Source: Rhodocyclaceae bacterium UBA2250 (GTDB lineage: Bacteria > Pseudomonadota > Gammaproteobacteria > Burkholderiales > Rhodocyclaceae). From it: a DNA stretch of 13,881 bases. The notes beneath the pieces are model-generated. The model had not been told where the DNA came from. It saw only the letters and a list, made by a program, of their open reading frames with translations, and made no database searches. Each line of letters starts with the position of its first letter. Position 1 is the first letter of the stretch. Location of the stretch: positions 1-13,881 of the forward strand of contig DDXW01000022.1 of the NCBI GenBank assembly GCA_002347285.1, read 5' to 3'. The position numbers and the translations under genes are program-made. Below, piece by piece: positions 1-6,436 of this stretch.

Positions 1-83
1 TCGGCGGCGGCGGCCTCGGCATCGGCGAAGAGCTCATCGCAATGCTTGTGATGATGATGCATCGGATCGGTCAAGCCAGACAT
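1..83 (-). CDS. Hemerythrin-like (HHE) domain protein, N-terminal fragment, cut by the window edge
   Basis: Only the first 27 codons are present; the gene runs off the left edge. From ATG at 83-81 the protein begins MSGLTDPMHHHHKHCDELFA and continues into an Ala/Glu-rich stretch. A His-rich H-x-H-C-D-E-L-F opening near the N terminus is typical of short bacterial hemerythrin-like proteins, in which the first His of helix A binds the di-iron centre that carries O2. The run of histidines is therefore read as natural, not as a tag. The ATG at 62-60 (second Met) is an alternative start, but neither has a strong Shine-Dalgarno; a weak AAGG lies about 13 nt before the first. An FNR-type box and -10 hexamer lie directly upstream, suggesting induction at low oxygen. 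Family assignment from 27 residues is tentative. Confidence 0.5.
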   Translation of the reverse strand, partial: MSGLTDPMHHHHKHCDELFADAEAAAA

Positions 84-116
84 AGGGGCGTGTACCTTGG
101 TTCGGGGGAAGGCCCG

Positions 117-157
117 ATTGTCCCTCCGCGCGACAAAACCGCCTTGATGCGGGTCAA
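117..157 (-). promoter_or_regulatory. FNR/ANR-type class II promoter for the left-edge hemerythrin gene
   Basis: TTGAT-GCGG-GTCAA at 144-157 matches the FNR consensus TTGAY-N4-RTCAA. Its centre is 31 bp from the centre of GACAAT (minus strand, 117-122), which matches four of six bases of the sigma70 -10 hexamer. This is the class II FNR layout (activator at -41.5) and predicts a transcript start near 109-110 and a leader of about 26 nt before the ATG at 83. The box lies in the 83 bp between the ODP stop (167) and the hemerythrin start. The match is seen; binding is inferred. Confidence 0.6.
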
Positions 158-166
158 ACCTTCGAT

Positions 167-907
167 CTACCCTTTCACCAAGCCGATTTCGAGCTGGGCG
201 AACCAGTCGATGAAACGACGCACCTGCTCGCCCCGGTAGATCGCCCCGTGCTGGGGGCACATCATCTCGATGTCGAGCTGGCTGACGCGGGCGCACCAGT
301 CGCGCTTGGCTTTCTCGGAGCCCATCCAGCGCCGGTGGAACCCTTCCGCGTGGCGGATGTGCCGGTCGAAATCCTCGACGAACAGCCCGTTCTCGCCGGG
401 CGGCAACAGGGCAGCGCCGATGTCGCCGGAGAACAGGATCTTCGCCTTCGGGTCGTACAGGTTGAAATTGCCCGAGGAGTGCAGATAGTGGGCCGGAATC
501 GCCTGCAGCCGCTGGTTGCCGACCTGGATGTCCGCACCGCCGTCGGGCAGCGCGACGAAGGTGTCCCGATCACCGCCGAAATGCGGCACGAAGCTGGACC
601 ACAGCCAACTGATATGGCACTTGATGTCCGGATTGAACTCGAGCCACAGCGACAGCGAGGAGATGATATCCGGGTCCTGGTGGCTCGCGAATAGTGTGTT
701 GATGCGCCGCGGGTCGAACTCGGTCGACACGGCGGAAAACACCGCCGGGAATATCTCGCTGCCGCCCGGATCGAGCAGGATCGCCTCGTCGCCGTCGGTC
801 ACCAGGTACTCGTTGGTGTCGATCACGTAATCCGGCCGGTTGGGATCGCGCACGACAGCGATCCATTTGTGGCCACCTTCCTCGTAAATGACGCGGGCTG
901 TTTTCAT
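167..907 (-). CDS. ODP-type oxygen-binding di-iron protein (metallo-beta-lactamase fold, flavodiiron-like without flavodoxin)
   Basis: 246-residue protein with the di-iron metallo-beta-lactamase domain of flavodiiron proteins, but no flavodoxin domain, so it is more likely an O2/redox sensor than a stand-alone reductase. Visible ligands are H76-x-D78-x-D80, H143 (in HYLHSSGNF), D162 (FSGD) and H220 (CPQHG). Spacings H76-H143 (67) and H76-D162 (86) equal those of flavodiiron proteins. Two positions differ from that canon: D78 replaces the usual Glu, and Ile81 replaces the second-iron His. The start is the ATG at 907, which overlaps the stop of the receptor-like gene (ATGA, 904-907), implying translational coupling. 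The same frame stays open upstream to 1519, but that part overlaps the receptor gene and lacks domain character. In Treponema denticola an ODP works with a chemoreceptor in oxygen chemotaxis; the same pairing here suggests a related role (inference). Confidence 0.85.
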   Translation of the reverse strand: MKTARVIYEEGGHKWIAVVRDPNRPDYVIDTNEYLVTDGDEAILLDPGGSEIFPAVFSAVSTEFDPRRINTLFASHQDPDIISSLSLWLEFNPDIKCHISWLWSSFVPHFGGDRDTFVALPDGGADIQVGNQRLQAIPAHYLHSSGNFNLYDPKAKILFSGDIGAALLPPGENGLFVEDFDRHIRHAEGFHRRWMGSEKAKRDWCARVSQLDIEMMCPQHGAIYRGEQVRRFIDWFAQLEIGLVKG

Positions 908-1515
908 GGATTCGCATCCTGTTGCTTGGAAAGGTTCACGAGCGAGCGCTGGATTTCGCCGATGGTGCGCTCGAAATCGCTGGAAACCTGCATCAGCGCG
1001 GTGGAAAAGGGGCCGCCGTAGGCGGCCTCGATCTTGGCCGAGCGCGCCAGCACGCTGCCGAGTTCGACCAGTTGCGCCGTATCGGCGATCATCTGTGACA
1101 GCCGGCGATTCAGCGCCCCGATCTGTTCGCGGTGGCGCGCCAGCGCCAGTCCGTGCCGCGTGCGCAGGAATTCGTCGATCAGGCTGCGGCCGACCCCGGT
1201 CGACTCCTTGCGCACCCGCTCGAGCACGCGATTCAGCCGCGCCTGCTTGACCAGGGCCGTCACCGTAGCGACGCTGCCGTAGGTCATCTCGCGCAGCTGG
1301 GTCATCTGCTTCTGCAAGTCCATCGCGAAGCGCCGCAGCTCGTTCGAAAGCACGCCGAAGCCCAGGGCCGACTGGCCGGCGCGCTTGGCGAGAAAGATCG
1401 CGTTCATCGCCATCAGGTTGATCTTGAAGGCGGTGGCGACGACGCTCTTGATTTCCTCGTTGGTGCGGACGATGCGGCGCAACTCGCGACCCGTATCCTG
1501 CGTCATCCCTGCCAT
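904..1515 (-). CDS. Small soluble chemoreceptor-tip (MCP signalling hairpin-like) protein
   Basis: 203-residue, largely helical protein with no signal peptide or membrane segment. Its N-terminal third resembles the hairpin tip of methyl-accepting chemotaxis proteins: FKINLMAMNAIFLAKRAGQ, then LGFGVLSNELRRFA, correspond to the receptor pattern QTNLLALNAAIEAARAGE...GRGFAVVAxEVRxLA. The highly conserved Glu after AAI is Leu here and the Glu after RAG is Gln, so contact with CheA/CheW may be altered. The remainder is predicted coiled coil. The ATG at 1515 follows an excellent Shine-Dalgarno (AAGGAGG, 5 nt spacing). The gene begins 34 nt after the flavoenzyme stop and its own stop overlaps the ODP start, so the three genes probably form one operon. 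Likely job: couple the ODP redox state to a chemotaxis-type array or another partner (inference). Confidence 0.7.
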   Translation of the reverse strand: MAGMTQDTGRELRRIVRTNEEIKSVVATAFKINLMAMNAIFLAKRAGQSALGFGVLSNELRRFAMDLQKQMTQLREMTYGSVATVTALVKQARLNRVLERVRKESTGVGRSLIDEFLRTRHGLALARHREQIGALNRRLSQMIADTAQLVELGSVLARSAKIEAAYGGPFSTALMQVSSDFERTIGEIQRSLVNLSKQQDANP

Positions 1516-1549
1516 GCACCCCTCCTTGCCAATCAGCCCGCCGGCCGCA

Positions 1550-2797
1550 TCATGCGGCGGGCAAGGCGATCTCGTTGCCCTTGCTGTACCGGTAGTCGTT
1601 GAAGATGTGTTCCGCGGTCAGCAGCGCGTAGCCGTCGTCCGGCAGGCGCCGCGTCGTGTCTTTCAGGCGATAAGTGTAGTGTCCGCAAGTCCAGATGTCG
1701 AAGTTGCGCATGTGCGTGCACAGGCAGGTCTTGTCCCATACCTGGATCTTCTTGGCGCCGGGATGGGCGGCCACCTCGCGGTTGTAGGCGTCGATGTACT
1801 GGCAGTTGCCCGAAGCGTCGAGCAGATAGCCGTAGGCCTCGCAGTTCGGCCGGATGCCGGCGCCGATGCCGGGGCTTCCTTTCAGCATGCGCATCGGATA
1901 GCCGGTGGGCGAAATGCCGTTGACCTCGATGTCGGCTTCGCTCGCCTTGAAATACTCCTGCTTCACTTCGTCGGGCAGGCCGCACTCCTTGGCGACGGTG
2001 AAGCGGGTCGCCACCTGCACGGCTGCCGCGCCGTTCTCGAGAAAGCCCACCGCATCGCCGCCGGTGAAGATGCCGCCGGCCGGAACCAGCGGAATGTCGA
2101 GCCGCTCCGCCGTCAGCCAGGCGCGGATCTCGGCGAGGATGGTCGCGAGGTCGTAATTGGCCCAGTCCATGCCGAAGCCGAGATGGCCGCCGGCGAGGGG
2201 CCCCTCGACCACGATATAGTCCGGCAGGCGGTGGGTGCGGGCGCTCTTCTTGAGGAACAGCTGCAACGCGCGCAAGCTGGAGACGATGATGCCGAGCTGC
2301 GCGTCGCGGAAGCGCGGGTGGTCCTCGATCAGCGCGAAGGAACCGAGATGCAGGCCGGCAGCGAGAGTGATGCCGTCGATGCCGGCGTCGAGCGCCGAAC
2401 GCAGCCGCACTCGCAAGGTTTCCTTCGGCGCGTTCATCGTCAGCTTTTCCATGCAGTTGATGAAGACCAGGCCGCTGCCGCGTTTCGTCTCCATCACCTT
2501 GCGGACGTGATGCTCGGTTGCCTCGGCGAGCAGGCCGAGATCGAACCGCACGGCCGACTTGTCGGCGTTGTCGACGTTGTATTTGTACTGCTTGAGCTTG
2601 TCCTTGACGTATTTGGTTTGATGCGGGCGGTCGGAAACCGTCGGCAGCATGGCATCGGAAATATGCCCGATACCGCCGAGCCGCACCGCCACGAGCGCCA
2701 ACTCGGCCGTCGAAATATCCACTCCCATGCCGCCGATGACGATGGGCACCAGTTCGTGCTTGCCCAGGCGCAGGCGGAAGTCATCCACACATTTCAT
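1550..2797 (-). CDS. Nitronate monooxygenase / 2-nitropropane dioxygenase-family FMN enzyme with Cys-containing C-terminal extension
   Basis: 415 residues from the ATG at 2797. A TTG start at 2809 is possible, but MKCVDDF is the better start. The TIM-barrel FMN fold of the NMO/enoyl-reductase-like family shows as IVIGGMGVDIS near the N terminus, a G-rich GGIGHISDAM segment, EGPLAGGH at about 198-205 (the family's phosphate-binding loop with the usual active-site His) and PAGGIFTGGDA at about 239-249, followed by A-V-Q-V-A-T-R-F. The last ~100 residues form an extension beyond the barrel with Cys at about 319, 332, 358, 360 and 371; a metal or Fe-S site there is possible but unproven. The substrate is unknown, and related proteins also include fatty-acid enoyl reductases. 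It is the first gene of the run ahead of the receptor-tip and ODP genes, 118 nt after phaC, and may supply flavin electrons to the di-iron protein (speculative). Confidence 0.75.
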   Translation of the reverse strand: MKCVDDFRLRLGKHELVPIVIGGMGVDISTAELALVAVRLGGIGHISDAMLPTVSDRPHQTKYVKDKLKQYKYNVDNADKSAVRFDLGLLAEATEHHVRKVMETKRGSGLVFINCMEKLTMNAPKETLRVRLRSALDAGIDGITLAAGLHLGSFALIEDHPRFRDAQLGIIVSSLRALQLFLKKSARTHRLPDYIVVEGPLAGGHLGFGMDWANYDLATILAEIRAWLTAERLDIPLVPAGGIFTGGDAVGFLENGAAAVQVATRFTVAKECGLPDEVKQEYFKASEADIEVNGISPTGYPMRMLKGSPGIGAGIRPNCEAYGYLLDASGNCQYIDAYNREVAAHPGAKKIQVWDKTCLCTHMRNFDIWTCGHYTYRLKDTTRRLPDDGYALLTAEHIFNDYRYSKGNEIALPAA

Positions 2798-2820
2798 TAT
2801 GATGTCCAAACCGTTGCCGG

Positions 2821-2856
2821 CGGCGGAACTGCCGCCGTTCTACGGCCTTAGTTATA
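2821..2856 (-). promoter_or_regulatory. Possible promoter and leader hairpin before the NMO-like gene
   Basis: The interval between the phaC stop (2916) and the NMO start (2797) is 118 bp. On the minus strand it holds TATAAC (2856-2851), five of six matches to a -10 hexamer, with no convincing -35 at normal spacing. About 14 nt further downstream is a perfect 6-bp stem with a 5-nt loop (2821-2826 / 2832-2837) that has no U-tract, so it is not an intrinsic terminator. Read-through from phaC is equally possible. Confidence 0.3.
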
Positions 2857-2915
2857 GGGCGCCATGATAGCTCAAGCCCATCGCGTCGAAGCGCCGCTCC
2901 GCCAGCGCCGAGTAT

Positions 2916-4649
2916 TCACTTTTCCAGCACGTAGCTGCCGGGCGCGTCGGCCAGCGCCGGGTAGGCCTTGTTGGCGACGACCGGCGGCTTGCCCGGCTCG
3001 CCGGCCTGCGGTTTGAGCCAGGCCATCCAGTCCTCCCACCAGCTGCCGGCATGGTGCTTGGCCCGGTCCTGCCAGTCGTCCCAGCTGTCGTGGCGCTCGG
3101 CAGCGGCCACCCAGTATTCCCGCTTGGGCGGATGCACGACCGGGTTGACGATGCCGAGGATGTGGCCGGAACTCGACAGCACGAAGCGCTTCGGCCCCGC
3201 GACATGGGTGTTGAGACGGAAGGTCTGCCGCCAGGGCGCGATGTGGTCGTCGGCGGCCGCCACCGCATAGACCGGCTGGACGATGCGGGAGAGATCGATC
3301 GGTTGGCCGGCGATCTCGAGCGCGTCCTTCTTGATCAGCTTGTTGTCGAGATAGAGGTTGCGCAGATACCAGGAATGCATCTTCGCCGGCATGCGGGTGG
3401 TGTCCATGTTCCAGAACAGCACGTCGAACGGCGGGGGCGTTTCGCCGTACAGGTAGCCATGCACGACGTAATGCCAGATCAGGCTGTTCGAGCGCAGCAG
3501 GCGGAAGGCGGCCGCCATCGACTGACCGTCGAGAAAACCCTGTTCCTGCATCTTGCGCGTGAGGAAGCGATAGCTGCCTTCGTCGAGGAATACCTCGATG
3601 TCACCGGGCTTGTGGAAATCGACCAGCGTAGTGAAGAACGTGGCGCTGGCAACCGGGACATCCTTGGGAGCATGACGGCGGTTCGCCCAGGCCAGATAGG
3701 CAGCCAGCGCGGTTCCGCCGATGCAGTAGCCAACCGCATGCACCCTGGCGCTCTTCGAGATGCTGCACGCCGCGGCCACGGCCGCATCGATACCTTCTGT
3801 CAGGTAATCGTCGAAGCCGACTTCGGCCATCCCGGCATCCGGGTTCTTCCAGCTCGTGATGTAGACATCGAAGCCCTGGTCGAGCAGGAACTTGACCATG
3901 CTCTTCTTGGGCACCAGGTCGAGGATGTAGAACTTGTTGATCCACGGCGTGACGATCAGCAGCGGGATGCGATGGACCGCCGGCGCGGTAGGCGCATAGT
4001 GGATCAACTCGAGCAGGCGATTGCGCAGCACCACCTTGCCGGGCGTGGTGGCGAGGTTGCCGCCGACCTGGAAGTCGTCCGGCCGCGTCATGCGGATGTT
4101 GCCCGCCCGCAGGTCGTCGATGAAGTTGCGGAAGCCGCGGACCAGGCTTTCGCCATTGCTCTCGGCCGCCTTGCGCATCGCCACCGGATTGGTCAGCAGG
4201 AAGTTCGTCGGCGCCATCGCGTTGAGCCATTTCCGCCACCAGAAGGCCGCGCGCCGACGGTCGCGGCTGGACATGCCCGGCGTCTGGTAGAGCATGTCCT
4301 GCATGTGGTGCGTGAAGGTCAGATACCACTCCTTGACGAGATCCCAGGTGGCCGACTCCGTCCACACCGGGTCGGCGAAGCGCGTGTCGCCGGGATTGGG
4401 CTCCTCGACATCCCGGCTCGGCAGCCCGAACATGCGCTGCCACGAATACCACTGCAGGTCGAGCATGCGCAGGGAGAACTCGGCAGCGGCCTCGGCCAAC
4501 TCCTGCGGATGGGCCGCCCACGCCAATTGAGAGTTCAGCAGCGGCATCACCACGCCCAGCGGGTCGAGGGTCGTCTGGGCGGTTTCGTGAATCGCCCGGA
4601 AGGTGCGATGGGGCGAAACCGCCGTCACCGTGCGCCTGTTCGTTGCCAT
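2916..4649 (-). CDS. phaC: Class I poly(3-hydroxyalkanoate) synthase PhaC
   Basis: 577 residues, the usual length of class I synthases (about 590), which polymerise hydroxyacyl-CoA into PHA on the surface of storage granules. The N-terminal PhaC domain (about 60-220) is followed by an alpha/beta-hydrolase fold. The lipase-like box G307-Y-C309-I-G-G carries the nucleophile Cys309; D468 (in ADDHIAPW) and H496 (in SSSGHI) complete the triad at the positions expected from Cupriavidus necator C319/D480/H508. The start ATG at 4649 has a good Shine-Dalgarno (AAGGAG, 4663-4658). No phaA, phaB or phasin gene follows, so precursor supply is encoded elsewhere. An FNR box sits upstream at class II spacing, pointing to induction at low oxygen (inference). 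Triad and length make the assignment firm. Confidence 0.95.
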   Translation of the reverse strand: MATNRRTVTAVSPHRTFRAIHETAQTTLDPLGVVMPLLNSQLAWAAHPQELAEAAAEFSLRMLDLQWYSWQRMFGLPSRDVEEPNPGDTRFADPVWTESATWDLVKEWYLTFTHHMQDMLYQTPGMSSRDRRRAAFWWRKWLNAMAPTNFLLTNPVAMRKAAESNGESLVRGFRNFIDDLRAGNIRMTRPDDFQVGGNLATTPGKVVLRNRLLELIHYAPTAPAVHRIPLLIVTPWINKFYILDLVPKKSMVKFLLDQGFDVYITSWKNPDAGMAEVGFDDYLTEGIDAAVAAACSISKSARVHAVGYCIGGTALAAYLAWANRRHAPKDVPVASATFFTTLVDFHKPGDIEVFLDEGSYRFLTRKMQEQGFLDGQSMAAAFRLLRSNSLIWHYVVHGYLYGETPPPFDVLFWNMDTTRMPAKMHSWYLRNLYLDNKLIKKDALEIAGQPIDLSRIVQPVYAVAAADDHIAPWRQTFRLNTHVAGPKRFVLSSSGHILGIVNPVVHPPKREYWVAAAERHDSWDDWQDRAKHHAGSWWEDWMAWLKPQAGEPGKPPVVANKAYPALADAPGSYVLEK

Positions 4650-4675
4650 GATCCCTTCTCCTTGATTGCGCTATG

Positions 4676-4716
4676 ATTGTGACAAGGTCAATGCCTGCCG
4701 TGTTGATCTGCATCAA
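4676..4716 (-). promoter_or_regulatory. FNR/ANR box in the phaC-usp divergent region, class II geometry toward phaC
   Basis: TTGAT-CTGC-ATCAA at 4703-4716 is a perfect palindromic FNR/ANR site. On the minus strand its centre is 31 bp from CACAAT (4681-4676; four of six -10 matches), predicting a phaC start near 4669 and a 20-nt leader that contains the AAGGAG. Toward usp (ATG 4752) the same geometry would put the start on or next to the initiation codon with no good -10, so activation of phaC is the better reading. usp could still respond from a different position. The 102-bp divergent region contains no other clear motif. Confidence 0.6.
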
Positions 4717-4751
4717 TATGACATACACGCAGAAAGGGAGTAATCGCGACC

Positions 4752-5195
4752 ATGTTCAAGCACATTCTCGTTCCGACCGATGGCTCGCCTCTTTCGCAGG
4801 AGGCCGTGAAGCGTGCCATCGCTTTCGCCAAAGAAGCAGGCGCAGACATCACCTTCTTTTACGCCAAGCCGGAATATCCGGTGGCCTTCTACGGCGAGGG
4901 TGCGCTGATCGACCCGACCACTCCGGAAAAGTTTGCCGAAATGGCCGAGCAGCAGGCCCAGACGGTGCTCAACAGCTGCGCACAACAGGCTGCCGACGCC
5001 CTCGTGTCCTGCACCCTGAAGAGCGAAACCAGCGACATCCCCTATGAAGCCATCATCGCTGCCGCCGAAAGCGGGGGCTGCGACCTCATCTTCATGGCGT
5101 CGCATGGCCGGCGCGGCATCAGCGGCCTGCTGCTGGGATCGGAGACGCAGAAGGTGCTGACCCATTCACGGATTCCCGTCCTGGTCTACCGCTGA
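4752..5195 (+). CDS. Universal stress protein (UspA family)
   Basis: 147-residue single-domain Usp, the family's usual size. It opens with MFKHILVPTDGS, the first beta-strand and Asp of the nucleotide site, and ends with the ATP-loop pattern A116-S-H-G119-(9)-G129-S130 and the strand IPVLVYR. The ATP-binding consensus is G-2x-G-9x-G(S/T); here the first Gly is Ala, so nucleotide binding is likely but not certain. These cytoplasmic proteins bind ATP and help cells survive growth arrest or oxygen limitation; many are controlled by FNR/ANR. A purine-rich AAAGGGAG (4733-4740) precedes the start at 11 nt. The gene is divergent from phaC and is followed 7 nt after its stop by a hemerythrin-domain gene, so the two are probably co-transcribed. 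Confidence 0.93.
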   Translation: MFKHILVPTDGSPLSQEAVKRAIAFAKEAGADITFFYAKPEYPVAFYGEGALIDPTTPEKFAEMAEQQAQTVLNSCAQQAADALVSCTLKSETSDIPYEAIIAAAESGGCDLIFMASHGRRGISGLLLGSETQKVLTHSRIPVLVYR

Positions 5196-5202
5196 TCGCG
5201 CC

Positions 5203-5664
5203 ATGCTCAACCGGGCTCTCGCCATCATCCATGACGAACATCGCTCGCTGGGAGCAGTGCTGCACGGTCTGCGGTTTCTGGTCAGGGAAATGCAGGAGAA
5301 GGGCAGCGAGCCCGACTTCAAGCTGCTGTGGGCGATGCTTCACTACATGGACGCCTTCTCGGAACGCCTGCACCACCCGAAGGAAGATGCCTACCTGTTC
5401 GCACGTCTCAGGGAGCGCACACGAGAGGCGGATGAGATCATCGCGACGCTCGAACAACAGCATGTCGATAGCGCCGAACGTCTGCGCCAGTTGGAACAGG
5501 CGCTCGGGCAACTCGAAGCCGGGGCGCCGGGAAGTCTCGAAGCCTTCGGCGAAAACGGCGACCCGCGCTTCGGTGCCAAGCCGGATCACGAGTTTCGCGA
5601 CCTGTTCACCCGCATCGTCAATCTCGCGCCGCCGCCGATCGGCGTCGGCCCCGCCCATGGCTGA
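5203..5664 (+). CDS. Hemerythrin-domain protein with an apparent internal deletion
   Basis: 153 residues. The first ~100 residues are clearly hemerythrin HHE type: IIHDEHRSL (H10, H13), LHYMDAFSERLHHPKEDAYLF (H47, H57/H58, E61) and LEQQH (H87), the first three helices supplying di-iron ligands. Full-length relatives (about 180-190 residues, from memory of the family) then have a fourth helix with an H-M-x-x-E-E-type motif and an LTxxDW segment before the tail. Here the text passes directly from SLEAFGENGDPRFG to the usual tail FRDLFTRIVNLAPPPIGVGP, so roughly 40 residues including the last iron ligands appear to be missing in frame. The protein may be unable to hold a normal di-iron site. The gene lies 7 nt behind usp, with no obvious promoter of its own. 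Its stop is close to the convergent terminator at 5671-5697. Confidence 0.85.
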   Translation: MLNRALAIIHDEHRSLGAVLHGLRFLVREMQEKGSEPDFKLLWAMLHYMDAFSERLHHPKEDAYLFARLRERTREADEIIATLEQQHVDSAERLRQLEQALGQLEAGAPGSLEAFGENGDPRFGAKPDHEFRDLFTRIVNLAPPPIGVGPAHG

Positions 5665-5670
5665 AAGCCA

Positions 5671-5697
5671 ATAAAGGCTGCCGACGAACCGGCAGCC
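5671..5697 (-). terminator. Rho-independent terminator of the cco cluster
   Basis: On the minus strand GGCTGCCG (5697-5690), a 6-nt loop and CGGCAGCC (5683-5676) form a perfect 8-bp GC-rich stem followed by TTTAT. It lies 20 nt after the DUF3149 stop and ends the ccoN-to-DUF3149 run. On the plus strand the same stem stands 12 nt after the hemerythrin stop but has no U-run, so it would terminate only weakly in that direction. Confidence 0.75.
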
Positions 5698-5716
5698 CCG
5701 ACGCGGTCACCGGCAT

Positions 5717-5863
5717 TCACCGATTGCCGGCGTTCTTCGCGTCCTCTTCCATGTGCTTTTTGGCAAACCTGTAGATGTAGATGACAAAGAAGGTTGCAAA
5801 GCCGATGGTGAATACGCTCAGCAGACCGATATCGGAACCGAACAGCAGTTTCAGGGCTTCCAT
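5717..5863 (-). CDS. DUF3149-type single-pass membrane micro-protein at the end of the cco cluster
   Basis: 48 residues from ATG 5863: MEALKLLFGSDIGLLSVFTI, then a hydrophobic, aromatic-rich segment (about 12-32) and a basic, then acidic tail YRFAKKHMEEDAKNAGNR. The pattern L-K-L-L-F-G-S-D-I-G-L-L-S is that of the DUF3149 family of short betaproteobacterial membrane proteins with no known function. GGTGAGG stands 6 nt before the start. The gap to the ccoH stop (5894) is 30 nt, so it is probably co-transcribed with the oxidase maturation genes. By position and form (one helix plus charged tail, like CcoQ or CydX) it could be an accessory subunit or assembly aid of the oxidase; this is inference only. 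Confidence 0.75.
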   Translation of the reverse strand: MEALKLLFGSDIGLLSVFTIGFATFFVIYIYRFAKKHMEEDAKNAGNR

Positions 5864-5893
5864 GTCTTCACCTCACCTGGTTGATAAAAAATC

Positions 5894-6433
5894 TCACTCC
5901 TTGCCGGCAGCATCTGCCCCGCCGATGATGACCTCGCCCGCTGCGGGCAGCATCACGCTGGCCATCACGCGCCAGGTCCGCGCCTCGTCCTCCACGAGAA
6001 CGAGCCAATGACCCGATGCCGGCAGGTTCAGCACGCCGACGTAGCTATTTTTCATCCACTGGAGGCGCGCCTTCTGATCGATGCCGGCGCGCGTTGGATG
6101 CGACAGGGTGAGCAGCAACGCCGCCGGAACGTCGGCACCCGTGGCTGATCGCATGTCGAGCCGGACCTCGACGCGGTCGCCGGTCAGCCGCAGCGCGGCG
6201 CCGACCCCCAGCTCCTCGGCGCGCTTGCTGCGCTCCAGCGTTTCGCCGGCAGCCAGGCCCTGCTTGTAGTAATCCTCGGCCACGAGGCCATCGCTGCTGC
6301 GCACCGCCAGCCAGGCCGTCACGAAGCCGGCAATGATGACGATGACGGGCCCCGCCATCAGCAGCCAGGGCCAGGGTTCGCGATACCAACGTTTGGCAGC
6401 GCGTCCTTCAGTAGTCGCCATCGTCGTCATCAT
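5894..6433 (-). CDS. ccoH: CcoH/FixH-family cbb3 oxidase assembly protein
   Basis: 179 residues with one N-terminal membrane helix (about 24-44, WPWLLMAGPVIVIIAGFVTA) and a periplasmic beta-rich FixH domain carrying the family's D-G-L-V-A-E-D-Y-Y-K-Q-G-L segment just after the helix. CcoH binds CcoN and the mature oxidase and is needed for stable assembly of cbb3 complexes. The gene starts 3 nt after the ccoG stop. Three Met codons lie close together (residues 1, 2 and 5); GTGAGGA abuts the first, so the second or the fifth (ATGGCG) may be the real start. The DUF3149 gene follows. Confidence 0.9.
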   Translation of the reverse strand: MMTTMATTEGRAAKRWYREPWPWLLMAGPVIVIIAGFVTAWLAVRSSDGLVAEDYYKQGLAAGETLERSKRAEELGVGAALRLTGDRVEVRLDMRSATGADVPAALLLTLSHPTRAGIDQKARLQWMKNSYVGVLNLPASGHWLVLVEDEARTWRVMASVMLPAAGEVIIGGADAAGKE

Positions 6434-6436
6434 TCC

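Noticed and set aside
45..62. His-rich start of the left-edge gene as an engineered His tag
   Set aside because: The context H-H-H-H-K-H-C-D-E-L-F is native for hemerythrin-like proteins, the run is only four His, and no vector sequence is seen.
908..1519. N-terminal extension of the ODP frame to 450 residues
   Set aside because: The extra 204 codons overlap the receptor-tip gene, are Arg/Ala-rich without a domain, and the ATG at 907 gives a family-length protein.
1385..2851. 488-codon plus-strand frame opposite the NMO-like gene and the receptor-tip gene
   Set aside because: Covers two well-supported minus-strand genes and shows no recognisable domain.
3051..4676. 541-codon plus-strand frame opposite phaC
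   Set aside because: Antisense shadow of a firmly identified gene; the translation is Arg/His/Val-rich without family motifs.
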